Origin: Alteripontixanthobacter muriae
GTDB taxonomy: Bacteria; Pseudomonadota; Alphaproteobacteria; Sphingomonadales; Sphingomonadaceae
Direction: 5' to 3'
Length of the DNA: 64,000 nucleotides
Assembly: GCF_013336795.1 (NCBI RefSeq)
Contig: NZ_JAAFZT010000015.1
Coordinates: 88,966-152,965, forward strand
In this document: positions 42,462-51,583 of the stretch, in pieces
How positions within the stretch are numbered: the first letter of the stretch is position 1
Layout of the letters: every line of letters starts with the position of its first letter
Translations under genes and position numbers: made by a program
The notes under the pieces: generated by a model
Told to the model about the DNA's origin: nothing
The model's input: only the letters and a program-made list of their open reading frames with translations
Database searches by the model: none

Positions 42462-43324
42462 GAAATGCGCGCGAGCAGCCGGTCGATGGCGGCACGGGCC
42501 ACCGGCTCGTCAAGCTGAGGGGCATGGCCGACATCGGGAACCACCACCGCTTCGGCATCGGGATTGCGCTCCACCATTCTGGCGAGCGTGCGGTCGGCGA
42601 AGAGGTCGGACAGGGCACCGCGCAGGATCAGCAGCGGCCGCCCTGCCAGAGCCTCATAGGCAGGCCACAGATCGGGCGGCGCGGCACCTTCGTCTGCAGC
42701 GAAAGGTTCTGCAATCGCCATGTCGTAATCATAGCTGATGCGTCCGTTCTGGCCGAGAACCATGATGCGCTTCGCCATGTCCAGCCATTCATGCGTCGAA
42801 TGGTTGGGAAATGCGGAACCGTGCGCTTCCTCTAGCGCGCGGGCGGCATGCATCCAGGTGGCGTAGGTGCGGCCCTGCCCGACATATTCGCGGATGCGGG
42901 CGAGGCCCGCTTCCTCCAGTTCAGGGCCGATATCGTTCAGAACCGCGCCCGCTATGCGGCCCGCGTTCTCTGCCGCCATCATCATCGTCATCAAACCGCC
43001 GAGCGATGTGCCGATGGAGACGAAGCGATCGATCCCGAGTTCATCCAGCAAGGCCGTCACATCCTCGACATAGGTGGCCGGGCCATAGCTGTGCGAAAGA
43101 TCGGCATAGGCGCTCTGCCCCCGCCCCCGCATTTCCGGGACGATCACCCGCCATTCGGGAGCCAGGTGCTCTGCAAGGTCGGCGAAATCGCGGGCGTTTC
43201 GCGTAAGCCCGTGCAGGCAAAGGACAGGCGGCCTGCCGTCCGCCGCTTCGCTCCCGTAATCGCGATAATGCAGTTCGAGCCCGTCGGCGCTGGTCCAGTA
43301 CCGGTCGGCAAAGATGTTCGTCAT
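42458..43324 (-). CDS. Alpha/beta hydrolase
   Basis: 288 aa from MTNIFADRYWTSADGLELHY. Oxyanion motif LCLHGLTRNARDFADLAEHL, nucleophile elbow IGTSLGGLMTMMMA (GxSxG, Ser), catalytic His in VVPDVGHAPQLDEP, and ILRGALSDLFADRT for the acid region. No signal peptide. The sequence looks like the 3-oxoadipate enol-lactonase/dienelactone group of alpha/beta hydrolases, but the substrate cannot be called. A long frame upstream to 43921 is antisense to selO and is not used. It is followed by the overlapping GT4 gene. Confidence 0.87.
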   Translation of the reverse strand: MTNIFADRYWTSADGLELHYRDYGSEAADGRPPVLCLHGLTRNARDFADLAEHLAPEWRVIVPEMRGRGQSAYADLSHSYGPATYVEDVTALLDELGIDRFVSIGTSLGGLMTMMMAAENAGRIAGAVLNDIGPELEEAGLARIREYVGQGRTYATWMHAARALEEAHGSAFPNHSTHEWLDMAKRIMVLGQNGRISYDYDMAIAEPFAADEGAAPPDLWPAYEALAGRPLLILRGALSDLFADRTLARMVERNPDAEAVVVPDVGHAPQLDEPVARAAIDRLLARIS

Positions 43325-43420
43325 GATCGCAATTCGTTTCCGCAGTCCGGCCCGCCTGAGGGCCACAGGAACAGGACGCACCGGCTTGCCATGCTGCCGG
43401 CGCATGCCCATTATCGCGTG

Positions 43421-44797
43421 ATGCGAACCGAACCGCAACCCGCCCCCTATCGCCCTGCCCCTGAAATCCTTGGCCTGGCGGACTGGCTGGGCGACCCGGT
43501 CGAACCGGCCCGCTTCCCGAAGCACATCGTGCGTTTCCGAAACGACCGCTGGGCCGATGCGGTCGGGCTTGGCGGAATGGACGATGCAGGATGGGCGAAG
43601 CATTTCGCCGGGTTCGAGCCGCTGGACGACAATCTGCAGAAGCCTCTGGCGCTGAAATATCACGGGCACCAGTTCCGCACATATAATCCGGAACTGGGTG
43701 ACGGACGCGGTTTTCTCTACGCGCAGCTCCGCGACGCAGCAGGCAGGCTGCTGGACCTCGGCACCAAGGGATCGGGCCGCACGCCCTATAGCCGCACGGC
43801 AGACGGTCGCCTGACGCTGAAAGGTGCCGTGCGCGAAATCTTGGCGACGGAGATGCTCGAAGCGCTGGGTGTCGATACCAGCAAGACCTTCTCGGTCGTC
43901 GAAACGGGCGAGGAACTGCATCGCGGAGACGAACCCTCGCCCACCCGCTCAGCCGTAATGGTGCGGTTGTCGCACGGCCATATCAGAATCGGCACCTTCC
44001 AGCGGTTGGCCGCGCTGCAGGAGGCGGAGCACATGGAGGCGCTGATCGCCTATTGCCTCGAACAGTTCCCCGGCTCTCAGCCGCCGGACGATGCGCCGGG
44101 GCGCGGCGATCCCGCAATAGTGCTGATGCACCAGGTGGTGGAACGCTGTGCCGATCTTGCGGCCGCATGGATGGTCGCTGGCTTCGTTCACGGCGTGCTC
44201 AATACCGACAATATCAACATCTCGGGCGAGAGCTTCGACTACGGGCCGTGGCGTTTTGCCCCGCAGTGGGATCCGGGCTTCACCGCCGCCTATTTCGATC
44301 ACCAGTCACTCTATGCCTTCGGCCGCCAGCCCGAAGCGATGCACTGGAACTGCGGGCAATTGGCCGTCGCCCTGCGTCTCCTTACGGAAGCCCCGCCCCT
44401 GATCGCGGCACTCGACCGCTTCGTTCCCCTGTTCGAAGCAGCGATGCAGCGGCGCTGGTGCTGGAGGCTGGGTGTTCGTTCTGCCGGTGCCGAGGCGGAC
44501 ATGCATCTGCTGGAACAGAGCGTCGCGGAGATGCGCGCCGAGCAGATCTCGCCCGATGCTTTCTTCTTTCGCCATCGCGGCGGGCGCGATGCGGAAGGCG
44601 CCTTGGCGGAGGCGCTTGTTGACCATCAGACTCTGCCCGGTGCGAGCGACGGGAGTTTCTGGCAAGGAGAGCCGCCGTCGCTGCATATCGAGGAAGTCGA
44701 GGCGCTCTGGGCGCCGATCGCAGAGCGAGACGACTGGCAGCCACTCTTTCAGAAGATCAACGCCATCAGGGCCCTGGGCGCTGTACTACGGTCGTAA
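43421..44797 (+). CDS. selO: Protein adenylyltransferase SelO (YdiU/UPF0061)
   Basis: 458 aa pseudokinase that transfers AMP onto Ser/Thr/Tyr. Motifs: YHGHQFRTYNPELGDGRG, LLDLGTKGSGRTPYSR, DGRLTLKGAVREILATEML, SAVMVRLSHGHIRIGTFQR, and the catalytic GFVHGVLNTDNINISGESFD with YGPWRFAP. All flank residues fit. E. coli SelO is 478 aa. Start is uncertain: ATG 43391 and ATG 43421 are in frame and neither has a good ribosome-binding site; the later one gives MRTEPQPAPYRPAPEILG. No partner gene in the strand. Confidence 0.9.
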   Translation: MRTEPQPAPYRPAPEILGLADWLGDPVEPARFPKHIVRFRNDRWADAVGLGGMDDAGWAKHFAGFEPLDDNLQKPLALKYHGHQFRTYNPELGDGRGFLYAQLRDAAGRLLDLGTKGSGRTPYSRTADGRLTLKGAVREILATEMLEALGVDTSKTFSVVETGEELHRGDEPSPTRSAVMVRLSHGHIRIGTFQRLAALQEAEHMEALIAYCLEQFPGSQPPDDAPGRGDPAIVLMHQVVERCADLAAAWMVAGFVHGVLNTDNINISGESFDYGPWRFAPQWDPGFTAAYFDHQSLYAFGRQPEAMHWNCGQLAVALRLLTEAPPLIAALDRFVPLFEAAMQRRWCWRLGVRSAGAEADMHLLEQSVAEMRAEQISPDAFFFRHRGGRDAEGALAEALVDHQTLPGASDGSFWQGEPPSLHIEEVEALWAPIAERDDWQPLFQKINAIRALGAVLRS

Positions 44798-44943
44798 AGA
44801 GAAAACGGCCAACCTTGAACGCGAGTGGATTATATCTGTAATGCACCCATATGTCGTGCCATGGTGCCGGTCCGGTTCATCACGCTTTACCTCGCATGAG
44901 CGGTACGTGTGATGTTTGACGAATTTGAAGATTGAGGGTCATT

Positions 44944-46359
44944 TTGACTGCTAACGAGATCATTTCTTACGAACCTGCGACCGGCAAGGAATTGTGGCGC
45001 AGAGCGGCAGGCAATGTCGACGAAACGGTGGATCGGGCGCGGCGGGCATGGCCCGCCTGGGCAGCTCAGCCGCTGGCGACCCGTATCGAATTGATGCGCC
45101 GTTTCGCCAACGAGGTTCGAAAGGCGAACGATGCCTTCGCCGAACTGATCTCGCGCGAAACGGGAAAGCCCTTGTGGGAATCGCGCACCGAGGTCGAGGC
45201 GGTAGTCGCCAAGGTCGAAATCTCGATTACCTCTTACGCCGAACGCACCGGGCAGAAGAAGCTGGACAGCGCGCTCGGCGGATCGGCGGCGGTTCGGCAC
45301 AAGCCGCATGGCGTGATGGCGGTACTCGGCCCCTATAACTTCCCTGCCCATCTGCCGAACGGACACATCGTGCCCGCCCTGATCGCAGGCAACGCGGTCA
45401 TTTTCAAGCCGAGCGAGAAGACACCGGCGGTGGGCGAGTTCCTGCTCGGCTGCTTTCACCGCGCCGGCGTTCCTGCCGCCGCCGTGCAATTGCTCACGGG
45501 CGGGCCGCAGGAAGGCAAGGATCTGGTCGCGCACCGTGACATCGACGGTGTACTGTTCACCGGATCGGCGCAGGCAGGTATCGCGATCAACAAGAAGCTC
45601 GCGACCAATCCCGGCAAGATCGTAGCGCTGGAAATGGGCGGCAACAACGCCATTCTGGTGCTGGACACTCCCAAGATCCAGGATGCCGCCGTCACCATCA
45701 TCCAGTCGGCTTTCACCACCGCAGGACAGCGCTGCACCGCCGCCCGGCGATTGATCGTCAAGGCGAGCATGTACGATGCTCTCATCGAAGAGGTGAAGCG
45801 GCTGGCGGATCGGATCATCTTCGGCGAGCCCTTTGCCGATCCTGCCCCTTTCATGGGCCCGGTGATCGACAATCAGGCAGCCGATCAGCTGACCGAAAGC
45901 TTCCTCTACCTGCTTTCGAACGGCGGCAAGGCCATCAAGCACATGAAGCGACCCAACGATGATCTGCCGTTCGTATCTCCGGCCATCATCGATACGACCA
46001 AGCTGGAGGACCGCCCCGACGTCGAACTGTTCGGGCCGCTTCTTCAGGTGATCAAGGTCGACAGTTTCGATGAAGGCATCGCCGAGGCGAACAACACGCG
46101 CTTCGGTCTTTCGGCCTCGCTGATCGGCGGCACGCCGCAGGATTACAACCGATTCTGGGCAGGCATCCGCGCCGGGATCGTCAACTGGAATCGCCCGACG
46201 AACGGCGCGTCGTCGAAGCAGCCTTTCGGAGGCGTGGGACTGTCGGGCAATCACCGGCCAGCAGCGTTCTACGCCGCCGACTACTGCGCCTATCCCGTGG
46301 CCAGCACCGAAATGGACCAGCCGCGCGCCAGCATCGGCGTGGGATTTCGCGACGGCTGA
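44944..46359 (+). CDS. astD: Aldehyde dehydrogenase, succinylglutamate-semialdehyde type
   Basis: 471 aa NAD-dependent aldehyde dehydrogenase. Motifs: AVLGPYNFPAHLPNGHIVPA (NAD pocket), VIFKPSEKTPAVGE, GVLFTGSAQAGIAI, LEMGGNNAILVL (Glu general base), AFTTAGQRCTAARRLIV (catalytic Cys), ELFGPLLQVI and NWNRPTNGASSKQPFGGVG, the last two shared with AstD. Start is a TTG at 44944 with GAGGG six to ten bases before it (MTANEIISYEPATGKEL). No astA, astB or astC gene is present in the window, so the assignment to arginine catabolism is by sequence only. Confidence 0.85.
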   Translation: MTANEIISYEPATGKELWRRAAGNVDETVDRARRAWPAWAAQPLATRIELMRRFANEVRKANDAFAELISRETGKPLWESRTEVEAVVAKVEISITSYAERTGQKKLDSALGGSAAVRHKPHGVMAVLGPYNFPAHLPNGHIVPALIAGNAVIFKPSEKTPAVGEFLLGCFHRAGVPAAAVQLLTGGPQEGKDLVAHRDIDGVLFTGSAQAGIAINKKLATNPGKIVALEMGGNNAILVLDTPKIQDAAVTIIQSAFTTAGQRCTAARRLIVKASMYDALIEEVKRLADRIIFGEPFADPAPFMGPVIDNQAADQLTESFLYLLSNGGKAIKHMKRPNDDLPFVSPAIIDTTKLEDRPDVELFGPLLQVIKVDSFDEGIAEANNTRFGLSASLIGGTPQDYNRFWAGIRAGIVNWNRPTNGASSKQPFGGVGLSGNHRPAAFYAADYCAYPVASTEMDQPRASIGVGFRDG

Positions 46360-46391
46360 TCGGGAGTGAAATCAGCTAGCCGCCCACACGA

Positions 46392-47099
46392 TCAGCTGCC
46401 GCTGGTGACGAGATCGACCTCGGTCGTGCCTTCCCCGGCCGGACGGGCATAAACCACATAGGAAGCGGCACCCTTGTTTCCGCTAAGGATCGAATCGCCG
46501 TCCTGCCGGATCTGTTCCGCGCCATAGCCATTCGCCCGGGCCCGACTCGCGTAGAATGCCAGCACGTCGTCGATCGAGACCGGTGTCAGGAAGCTGACGA
46601 CGCGGAGCGAGCAGGCGCCCTCGTCTGTGCCAGCAGCCTCCTGCGTCGCGCCGCGAGGATAGACCGGAAATGCGGCGGGGAGCCGGGCCGCCCAGGCCGA
46701 AGAATAGGCCACCTTCTCGGCGCAATTGGCACCGCCGGGTTTGACGGCGCTACGCGCCGCCGCCGTCAGCGCGGAATCCTCCGGAATGCGGGCTCCGTAT
46801 TCCTGTGCCGGAGGCGCTGGGCTAAGCCGGTCCGCACCGCCGACCAGCGCTGCGGCTTCCTGCCGTGCCGCCGCAATCTGCTGCGGCGCGCGCTGTTCTG
46901 CGGACAATGCTAGAGAAGATGAATTCCCGCCCACCACTTCGGGGTCCACCATCACGGCACTGTCATCCATCTCCCCGGCGTCCGGATCATCCTCGTTGCC
47001 GCACCCCGCCAGCATGGCCATGGGAATTACCAGGCCCAGGCCGTAACGAAAACGCCTGCTTTCGCGCATGCTATGTGTGGCGACTTCATTTCGGGCCAT
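46392..47099 (-). CDS. Lipoprotein of unknown function
   Basis: 235 aa. N-terminus MARNEVATHSMRESRRFRYG then LGLVIPMAMLAGCGNEDD, a lipobox (LAGC), with an acidic Asp/Glu stretch after it. The C-terminal half has NCAEKVAYSSAWAARLPAAF, PVYPRGATQEAAGTDEGACS and RVVSFLTPVSIDDVLAFYAS, a fold I do not recognise; two cysteines could form a disulfide. The ATG at 47099 has GGAG at seven bases upstream, better than any alternative. It converges with astD and is separated from the next gene upstream by 258 bp. Confidence 0.75.
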   Translation of the reverse strand: MARNEVATHSMRESRRFRYGLGLVIPMAMLAGCGNEDDPDAGEMDDSAVMVDPEVVGGNSSSLALSAEQRAPQQIAAARQEAAALVGGADRLSPAPPAQEYGARIPEDSALTAAARSAVKPGGANCAEKVAYSSAWAARLPAAFPVYPRGATQEAAGTDEGACSLRVVSFLTPVSIDDVLAFYASRARANGYGAEQIRQDGDSILSGNKGAASYVVYARPAGEGTTEVDLVTSGS

Positions 47100-47256
47100 C
47101 GGTAATCTCCGCAACTGGGTATTCGGTTCGGCTGACTTGCACGAACAACTTCGCAGAGTCCCCAGCACGAGCGGCGAATTTGCGCCCTGTCCCGAAAGGG
47201 ATCGAAAACAGCGCTCTCCTTACCTGCACATTAGCAGGCTTGCCGCTACCGGGATC

Positions 47257-47291
47257 AAGAACGGCCCCCGCTTGTGACGGGAGCCGTTCTT
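47257..47291 (-). terminator. Hairpin terminator after the glycine-zipper gene
   Basis: Arms AAGAACGGC (47257-47265) and GCCGTTCTT (47283-47291), extended by CCCC/GGGA, with a short loop. It stands 67 bases below the stop of the glycine-zipper gene on the minus strand. The T-tract is weak. Confidence 0.55.
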
Positions 47292-47357
47292 CACGGCCTG
47301 GTGGGTGCCGTGCCTGGCCGCCGGCGATGGCAGCCGAAGTGCAAACTTCAGGTCAGA

Positions 47358-47828
47358 TTAGCGGCAGCGAGAGTCGCTGCGGTCGATTTCGCGGCCCAGC
47401 AGCGCACCGCCTGCGGCACCGAGGATCGCGCCTAGCGTCCGGTCACCGCGTCCGGCGACCTCTCGTCCGGCCAGAGCTCCGACTGCGCCGCCGATCAGAA
47501 GGCCCGTCGTGCCGTTTTCCTTCTGGCAGTAGTAGCGTCCGTCATTACCTGCCCAAACGCGGGTATTGCGGCGCACGGGTTCGCCATAGCGATCATACTG
47601 CGAATAGTTGCTGCGGCGGTAATCGTCATAGCGATCGCGGCGGTCCTGCTTGTAATGACCGCGCTTGCGACCGTGTTCAAAGGTCAGGTCGCCATAGGCA
47701 GCGGTCTGGGCAGCAGGCGCTGCATGCGAGGGAACGGCGGCCTGCGCGGGCGTGGTCATGGCAAGCGCGGGCAGGGCGCCGGTCATGGCGATGGCGAGAG
47801 CGGTTTTCTTGATGGAGGAGAGGGTCAT
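47358..47828 (-). CDS. Glycine zipper 2TM domain protein, secreted
   Basis: 156 aa. Signal peptide MTLSSIKKTALAIAMTGALP ending AQAA; a charged Tyr/Arg/Asp-rich linker (HYKQDRRDRYDDYRRSNYSQ); then NGTTGLLIGGAVGALAGREV and GDRTLGAILGAAGGALLGRE, the Gly-zipper hairpin (PF05433) found in surface antigens of the SlyB/17 kDa type. Ends DRSDSRCR. Probably an envelope protein; function unknown. A hairpin follows its stop. Confidence 0.87.
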   Translation of the reverse strand: MTLSSIKKTALAIAMTGALPALAMTTPAQAAVPSHAAPAAQTAAYGDLTFEHGRKRGHYKQDRRDRYDDYRRSNYSQYDRYGEPVRRNTRVWAGNDGRYYCQKENGTTGLLIGGAVGALAGREVAGRGDRTLGAILGAAGGALLGREIDRSDSRCR

Positions 47829-48036
47829 CGGATCGATCCTTTATTCTGGCGTTTGCTGACGAGGGTGAGTGACGCCCCTGTTCGACCCGTTCAGTAATAG
47901 TGCGCCTTTCCTGAACGATCAGCAACGCCTGCAGAATTTCTCGATTTTGCGACGAGTTGAATTCCGGAAAGCGACAGGTCGCATTCCGCAGCTTTGTGGT
48001 TGCCCCAGGTTCATCCTGAGCCTAGGCGCAGCGACG

Positions 48037-48957
48037 ATGGATACGCCCGAGACCACGCCGCAACCTTCCGGCCTCGGGGCAGCCCTGGGTGCCTATGTCA
48101 TCTGGGGCTTCCTGCCGCTTTACCTGATCCTGGTGCGATCGGTTCCGGCGGTCGAATTCGTCGGCTGGCGTATCATCTTCACCCTGCCGATCTGCCTGAT
48201 CATCGTCGCTTTCCGCCGGCAGGCAGCCGACGTGCTGCGTGCCTTGCGGAACAGGCGCGTCATGCTCACGCTGACGGCCAGTGCTCTGCTCGTCGGTTTG
48301 AACTGGCTCGTCTATGTCTGGGCCATTCAGAAGAACTACGTCTATGCCGCCAGCCTGGGCTATTACATCAATCCACTGGTGAATGTTCTGCTCGGTACCA
48401 TCCTGCTCAAGGAGAAGCTGTCGCGGGCGCAGTGGGTTGCAGTGGCGCTGGCGGCTTCGGGGGTCGCGCTGCTTCTGGGCGGCGCGCTTACAACCCTGTG
48501 GATCAGCCTGACACTTGCGCTGAGTTTCGGCACCTATGGATTGCTGCGGAAACAGGTGGATGTCGGGTCCCTCCCCGGCCTCACGATCGAATCTGCTATT
48601 CTCCTGCTACCTGCCGCTGGCATTGCCTGGTGGTTCGCCGCCAGCGCGCAAGGGACCGCCATCGACGATTCGCTGTCGCTGACCGTGCTGATCGCCGCAG
48701 GCGGAGCGCTCACCGCATTTCCGCTGCTGCTTTTCGCCATAGCGGCGCGGCGGATGAGTTATTCGACCCTCGGCTTCATCCAGTTTCTTGCGCCCACCAT
48801 CGTATTCATACTCGGGCTGACGGTGTTCGAAGAGGAGTTGAAGCTGGTGCAACTGGCGTGCTTCATCCTGATCTGGACCGCCGCCGCGATCTTCATCTGG
48901 GATCTGTGGTCCCGCCGCGAAAGAGCGGCCAGACCAGCGAATGCGGTCAGCCGGTAG
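48037..48957 (+). CDS. rarD: EamA family transporter RarD
   Basis: 306 aa drug/metabolite transporter with ten hydrophobic helices and two EamA halves. RarD signature: GAYVIWGFLPLYLILVRSVP near residue 17, WRIIFTLPICLIIVAFR, LNWLVYVWAIQKNYVYAASL with GYYINPLVNVLLG, and LLLFAIAARRMSYSTLGFIQ, LAPTIVFILGLTVF. Substrate unknown. ATG 48037 gives MDTPETTPQPSGLG; a frame open further upstream is not used because it lacks any RarD feature. Its stop is four bases from the convergent pyrC stop. Confidence 0.93.
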   Translation: MDTPETTPQPSGLGAALGAYVIWGFLPLYLILVRSVPAVEFVGWRIIFTLPICLIIVAFRRQAADVLRALRNRRVMLTLTASALLVGLNWLVYVWAIQKNYVYAASLGYYINPLVNVLLGTILLKEKLSRAQWVAVALAASGVALLLGGALTTLWISLTLALSFGTYGLLRKQVDVGSLPGLTIESAILLLPAAGIAWWFAASAQGTAIDDSLSLTVLIAAGGALTAFPLLLFAIAARRMSYSTLGFIQFLAPTIVFILGLTVFEEELKLVQLACFILIWTAAAIFIWDLWSRRERAARPANAVSR

Positions 48958-48960
48958 GCA

Positions 48961-50004
48961 TCAACCCACCATGCGCCAGCCGATAGTCTGGCCAGCATGA
49001 TACGGGACAATCTCACCACCTGCGATCGCCATAACCTCCGGCACCTGCACTTCGGCTCGCTCCAGCGTGACCGTGCCTTCGTTCAACGGCAGGCCGTAGA
49101 ACCGCGGTCCGTGTTCGGAAGCGAAGGCCTCCAGCCGGTCGAGCGCATTTTCCTCGTCGAATACGGTGGCGTAGCTTTCCAGCGCATGCGGTGCGTTGAA
49201 GATCCCGGCACAACCGCAGGAGGACTCCTTGGCCCCGCGCGGATGCGGCGCACTGTCGGTGCCGAGGAAGTATTTGGGCGATCCCGAAACCGCAGCCTTG
49301 CGAAGCGCGAGGCGGTGCTCCTCACGTTTGGCGACGGGCAGACAGTAGAAATGCGGCCGCAACCCACCTGCAAGGAATGCGTTGCGATTGATTTGCAGAT
49401 GCTGCGGCGTGATCGTCGCCGCGATGTTGGAACTGGACGATGCCACGAATTGTGCAGCTTCTCTGGTGGTGATGTGTTCGAATACGACTTTCAGACCCGG
49501 CAGGTCGCGCACCAGCTTCGTCATGATCCGGTCGATGAACACGGCCTCCCGGTCGAAAATGTCGACATTGTGGTCGGTCACCTCGCCATGCACCAGCAGC
49601 GGCATGCCGATCTGCTGCATGCACTCGAGCACCGGCATGATGTTGGCGATAGCTGTCACGCCATGCGCGGAATTGGTGGTAGCATTGGCTGGATATAGCT
49701 TGGCTGCGGTAAAGACGCCTGCTGCAAAGCCGCGCGCAACCTCGGCAGGATCGCTGTCATCCGTGAGATAGCAGGTCATCAGCGGCCGAAATGTACTCGC
49801 TTCCGGCAAAGCCGCGAGGATGCTGTCGCGATAGGATTCCGCTGCCGCAACATCTGTCACCGGCGGCGAAAGATTGGGCATGACTATCGCGCGGGCGAAT
49901 TGCCGCGCCGTGTAACCCAGCACGCCTCGCATCATCGCCCCGTCGCGAAGGTGCACGTGCCAATCGTCCGGGCGGCGAATGGTGATGGTCTGCTGCTGGT
50001 TCAT
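48961..50004 (-). CDS. pyrC: Dihydroorotase PyrC
   Basis: 347 aa class II dihydroorotase of pyrimidine synthesis, interconverting carbamoyl aspartate and dihydroorotate. Zinc ligands: DDWHVHLRD (H16, H18), the carboxylated lysine in [17 protein letters not shown] around residue 100, LLVHGEVTD (His), KVVFEHITT (His) and [15 protein letters not shown] (catalytic Asp). ATG 50004 ([12 protein letters not shown]) is chosen; the frame to 50094 would overlap the divergent ygfZ. Converges with rarD. Confidence 0.96.
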   Translation of the reverse strand: MNQQQTITIRRPDDWHVHLRDGAMMRGVLGYTARQFARAIVMPNLSPPVTDVAAAESYRDSILAALPEASTFRPLMTCYLTDDSDPAEVARGFAAGVFTAAKLYPANATTNSAHGVTAIANIMPVLECMQQIGMPLLVHGEVTDHNVDIFDREAVFIDRIMTKLVRDLPGLKVVFEHITTREAAQFVASSSSNIAATITPQHLQINRNAFLAGGLRPHFYCLPVAKREEHRLALRKAAVSGSPKYFLGTDSAPHPRGAKESSCGCAGIFNAPHALESYATVFDEENALDRLEAFASEHGPRFYGLPLNEGTVTLERAEVQVPEVMAIAGGEIVPYHAGQTIGWRMVG

Positions 50005-50087
50005 GGCCCTCGCCTTACCGTCGCTCCTCACGATGCGCCAGACCTGCGGCGACTTGAAACGCATCCGGGGAAGCCCAAGTTCAACAC

Positions 50088-50828
50088 ATGACATCCGGCA
50101 GACTGTTCGACCGCGCGATTATTCGCATCACCCCTCAAGACAGCGAAGAAGATGCCGCTGCGTTTCTGCAAGGGCTGGTCACGAACGATGTCGCGGGCAA
50201 CCTGCCGGTATGGACCGGTTTGCTGTCAGCGCAGGGAAAGACGCTGTTCGACTTCTTCGTCTGGCAGGGCGGCGATGATTCGCTTCTGATCGATTGCGAG
50301 GAAGCTGCCGCCGACGATCTGGCGAAGCGGCTGACGCTTTACCGCCTTCGCCGCAAGCTGACCATCGAGCGTGACGACTCGCTGGGTGTATTCTGGTCGG
50401 CCAAGCCGGACGACAGAGCCATACCGGACCCTCGGCTGCCGGAACTCGGCTTTCGCTGGGTCGCTGAACTGGCTGGCGAGGACAACGATGTTTCCGAACC
50501 GTACAGGCAGCATCGCCTGTCCTGCGGCGTGGCGGAAGGGCAAGCAGAGATCGGCGACATTCTCTGGCTCGAGGCTAACGCCGCTGAACTGAACGGCGTC
50601 AGCTTTTCCAAGGGATGCTACATCGGGCAGGAAAACACCGCCCGCATGAACTGGCGGCAGAAGGTCAATCGCCGCATCATCGTGGTGCCTCTGTCCTCGT
50701 CGGACGAGAAAAGGCAGAAGCTGGCGTACCCTTCTCTGGATCTGGCAGTAGACCATCTGCGGGTGGATGCGATCCCGCCGCAGGTCGTGCCTGACTGGCT
50801 GCAACCGGAAGAGCCAGCCAGCAACTGA
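50088..50828 (+). CDS. ygfZ: YgfZ/GcvT-family folate-binding protein
   Basis: 246 aa. The YgfZ signature KGCYxGQE is present as [20 protein letters not shown] near residue 174, with the folate-binding GcvT-like N-terminal domain ([36 protein letters not shown]). YgfZ supports repair and assembly of iron-sulfur proteins such as MiaB, using tetrahydrofolate. Divergent from pyrC (83 bp), stop near the convergent TetR gene (11 bp). Confidence 0.93.
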   Translation: MTSGRLFDRAIIRITPQDSEEDAAAFLQGLVTNDVAGNLPVWTGLLSAQGKTLFDFFVWQGGDDSLLIDCEEAAADDLAKRLTLYRLRRKLTIERDDSLGVFWSAKPDDRAIPDPRLPELGFRWVAELAGEDNDVSEPYRQHRLSCGVAEGQAEIGDILWLEANAAELNGVSFSKGCYIGQENTARMNWRQKVNRRIIVVPLSSSDEKRQKLAYPSLDLAVDHLRVDAIPPQVVPDWLQPEEPASN

Positions 50829-50839
50829 ACCAGCATGCT

Positions 50840-51448
50840 TCAGCCCGGCGCTTGCAGGCCAAGAACGTCGGGCATAGCTTCCGTTAGCAGCCGTTCCGCC
50901 CGGTCCCGCGCGGCACCCACAGGCAGACCAAGGGAATTGGCCAGCGCCTTTCCCATCAAGGCATCGCCGAGCGCCAGTAGTACAAGCGTGAGCGTCTGTT
51001 CATGCACGGTCGCTGCGCCTTCCGGCGGGATGGCATCGTCGGATGCCAGTTCGTCGACCAGCGTGTGAATGGTTTCCACGATCGGATCGAGCGCATCCTC
51101 GTTGCCGGTCAGGATCATCCAGCTGGCGAGAGCGCCCGCGCCTTCGCGGTCGAATGCATCGAAGGTCAGGTCGACGACTTCTCTCGGACTGCCGAAGCCG
51201 GCGCGGCTCGCTTCCACCGCTTCGCGAATGGTCACGCACACGGTTTGCGCCAGATGCTGGGCCAGTGCCTTCTGCAATCCCGACGCAGAGCCGAAATGAT
51301 GGAGGAGATTGGCGTGCGTGCGCCCGACCCTGCCGGAAACAGCCTTCAAGGTAACGGACTGCGGCCCGGTCTCGATCAGCAGACCGCGAGCCGCCTCGAG
51401 CGCTGCAGTGCGGGATTCTTCGGGGGAGAGGCGCTTTCGCGTCGCCAT
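50840..51448 (-). CDS. TetR family transcriptional regulator
   Basis: 202 aa. HTH at residues about 32-52: VTLKAVSGRVGRTHANLLHH followed by FGSASGLQKALAQHLAQT. The C-terminal ligand domain is helical (LASWMILTGNEDALDPIVET). It is divergent from the PF10118-type gene with 135 bp between, in which a 26-bp imperfect palindrome overlaps a TTGACA; the likeliest target is that gene, with autoregulation. Confidence 0.88.
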   Translation of the reverse strand: MATRKRLSPEESRTAALEAARGLLIETGPQSVTLKAVSGRVGRTHANLLHHFGSASGLQKALAQHLAQTVCVTIREAVEASRAGFGSPREVVDLTFDAFDREGAGALASWMILTGNEDALDPIVETIHTLVDELASDDAIPPEGAATVHEQTLTLVLLALGDALMGKALANSLGLPVGAARDRAERLLTEAMPDVLGLQAPG

Positions 51449-51519
51449 GTGCTTCCTTGCGTCGCAGATTTTCGGGGAGGTCTCTGCGCTTTACTCCAAC
51501 GCGATGATTTTGCAACGAC

Positions 51520-51545
51520 CCTTATTGACACTGATGTAAGTAAGG
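51520..51545. promoter_or_regulatory. Candidate TetR operator over a -35 element
   Basis: CCTTATTGAC - ACTGAT - GTAAGTAAGG; the arms match at 8 of 10 positions. A perfect TTGACA (51525-51530) lies within the left arm and would be a -35 for the gene at 51584, with a weak TAGTTT 17 bases later as a possible -10. The site is in the intergenic region between a tetR gene and its divergent neighbour. Confidence 0.6.
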
Positions 51546-51583
51546 CTTAGTTTTTACGCGACAACCAAGCTTCTGGAAAGATC

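Noticed and set aside
44798..44943. Possible RNA gene or riboswitch in the gap before the aldehyde dehydrogenase
   Set aside because: No stable conserved fold or tRNA arms could be seen; only a ribosome-binding site before a TTG start.
44887..46254. 455-codon minus-strand frame opposite astD
   Set aside because: The aldehyde dehydrogenase on the plus strand carries all catalytic motifs; the other frame has none.
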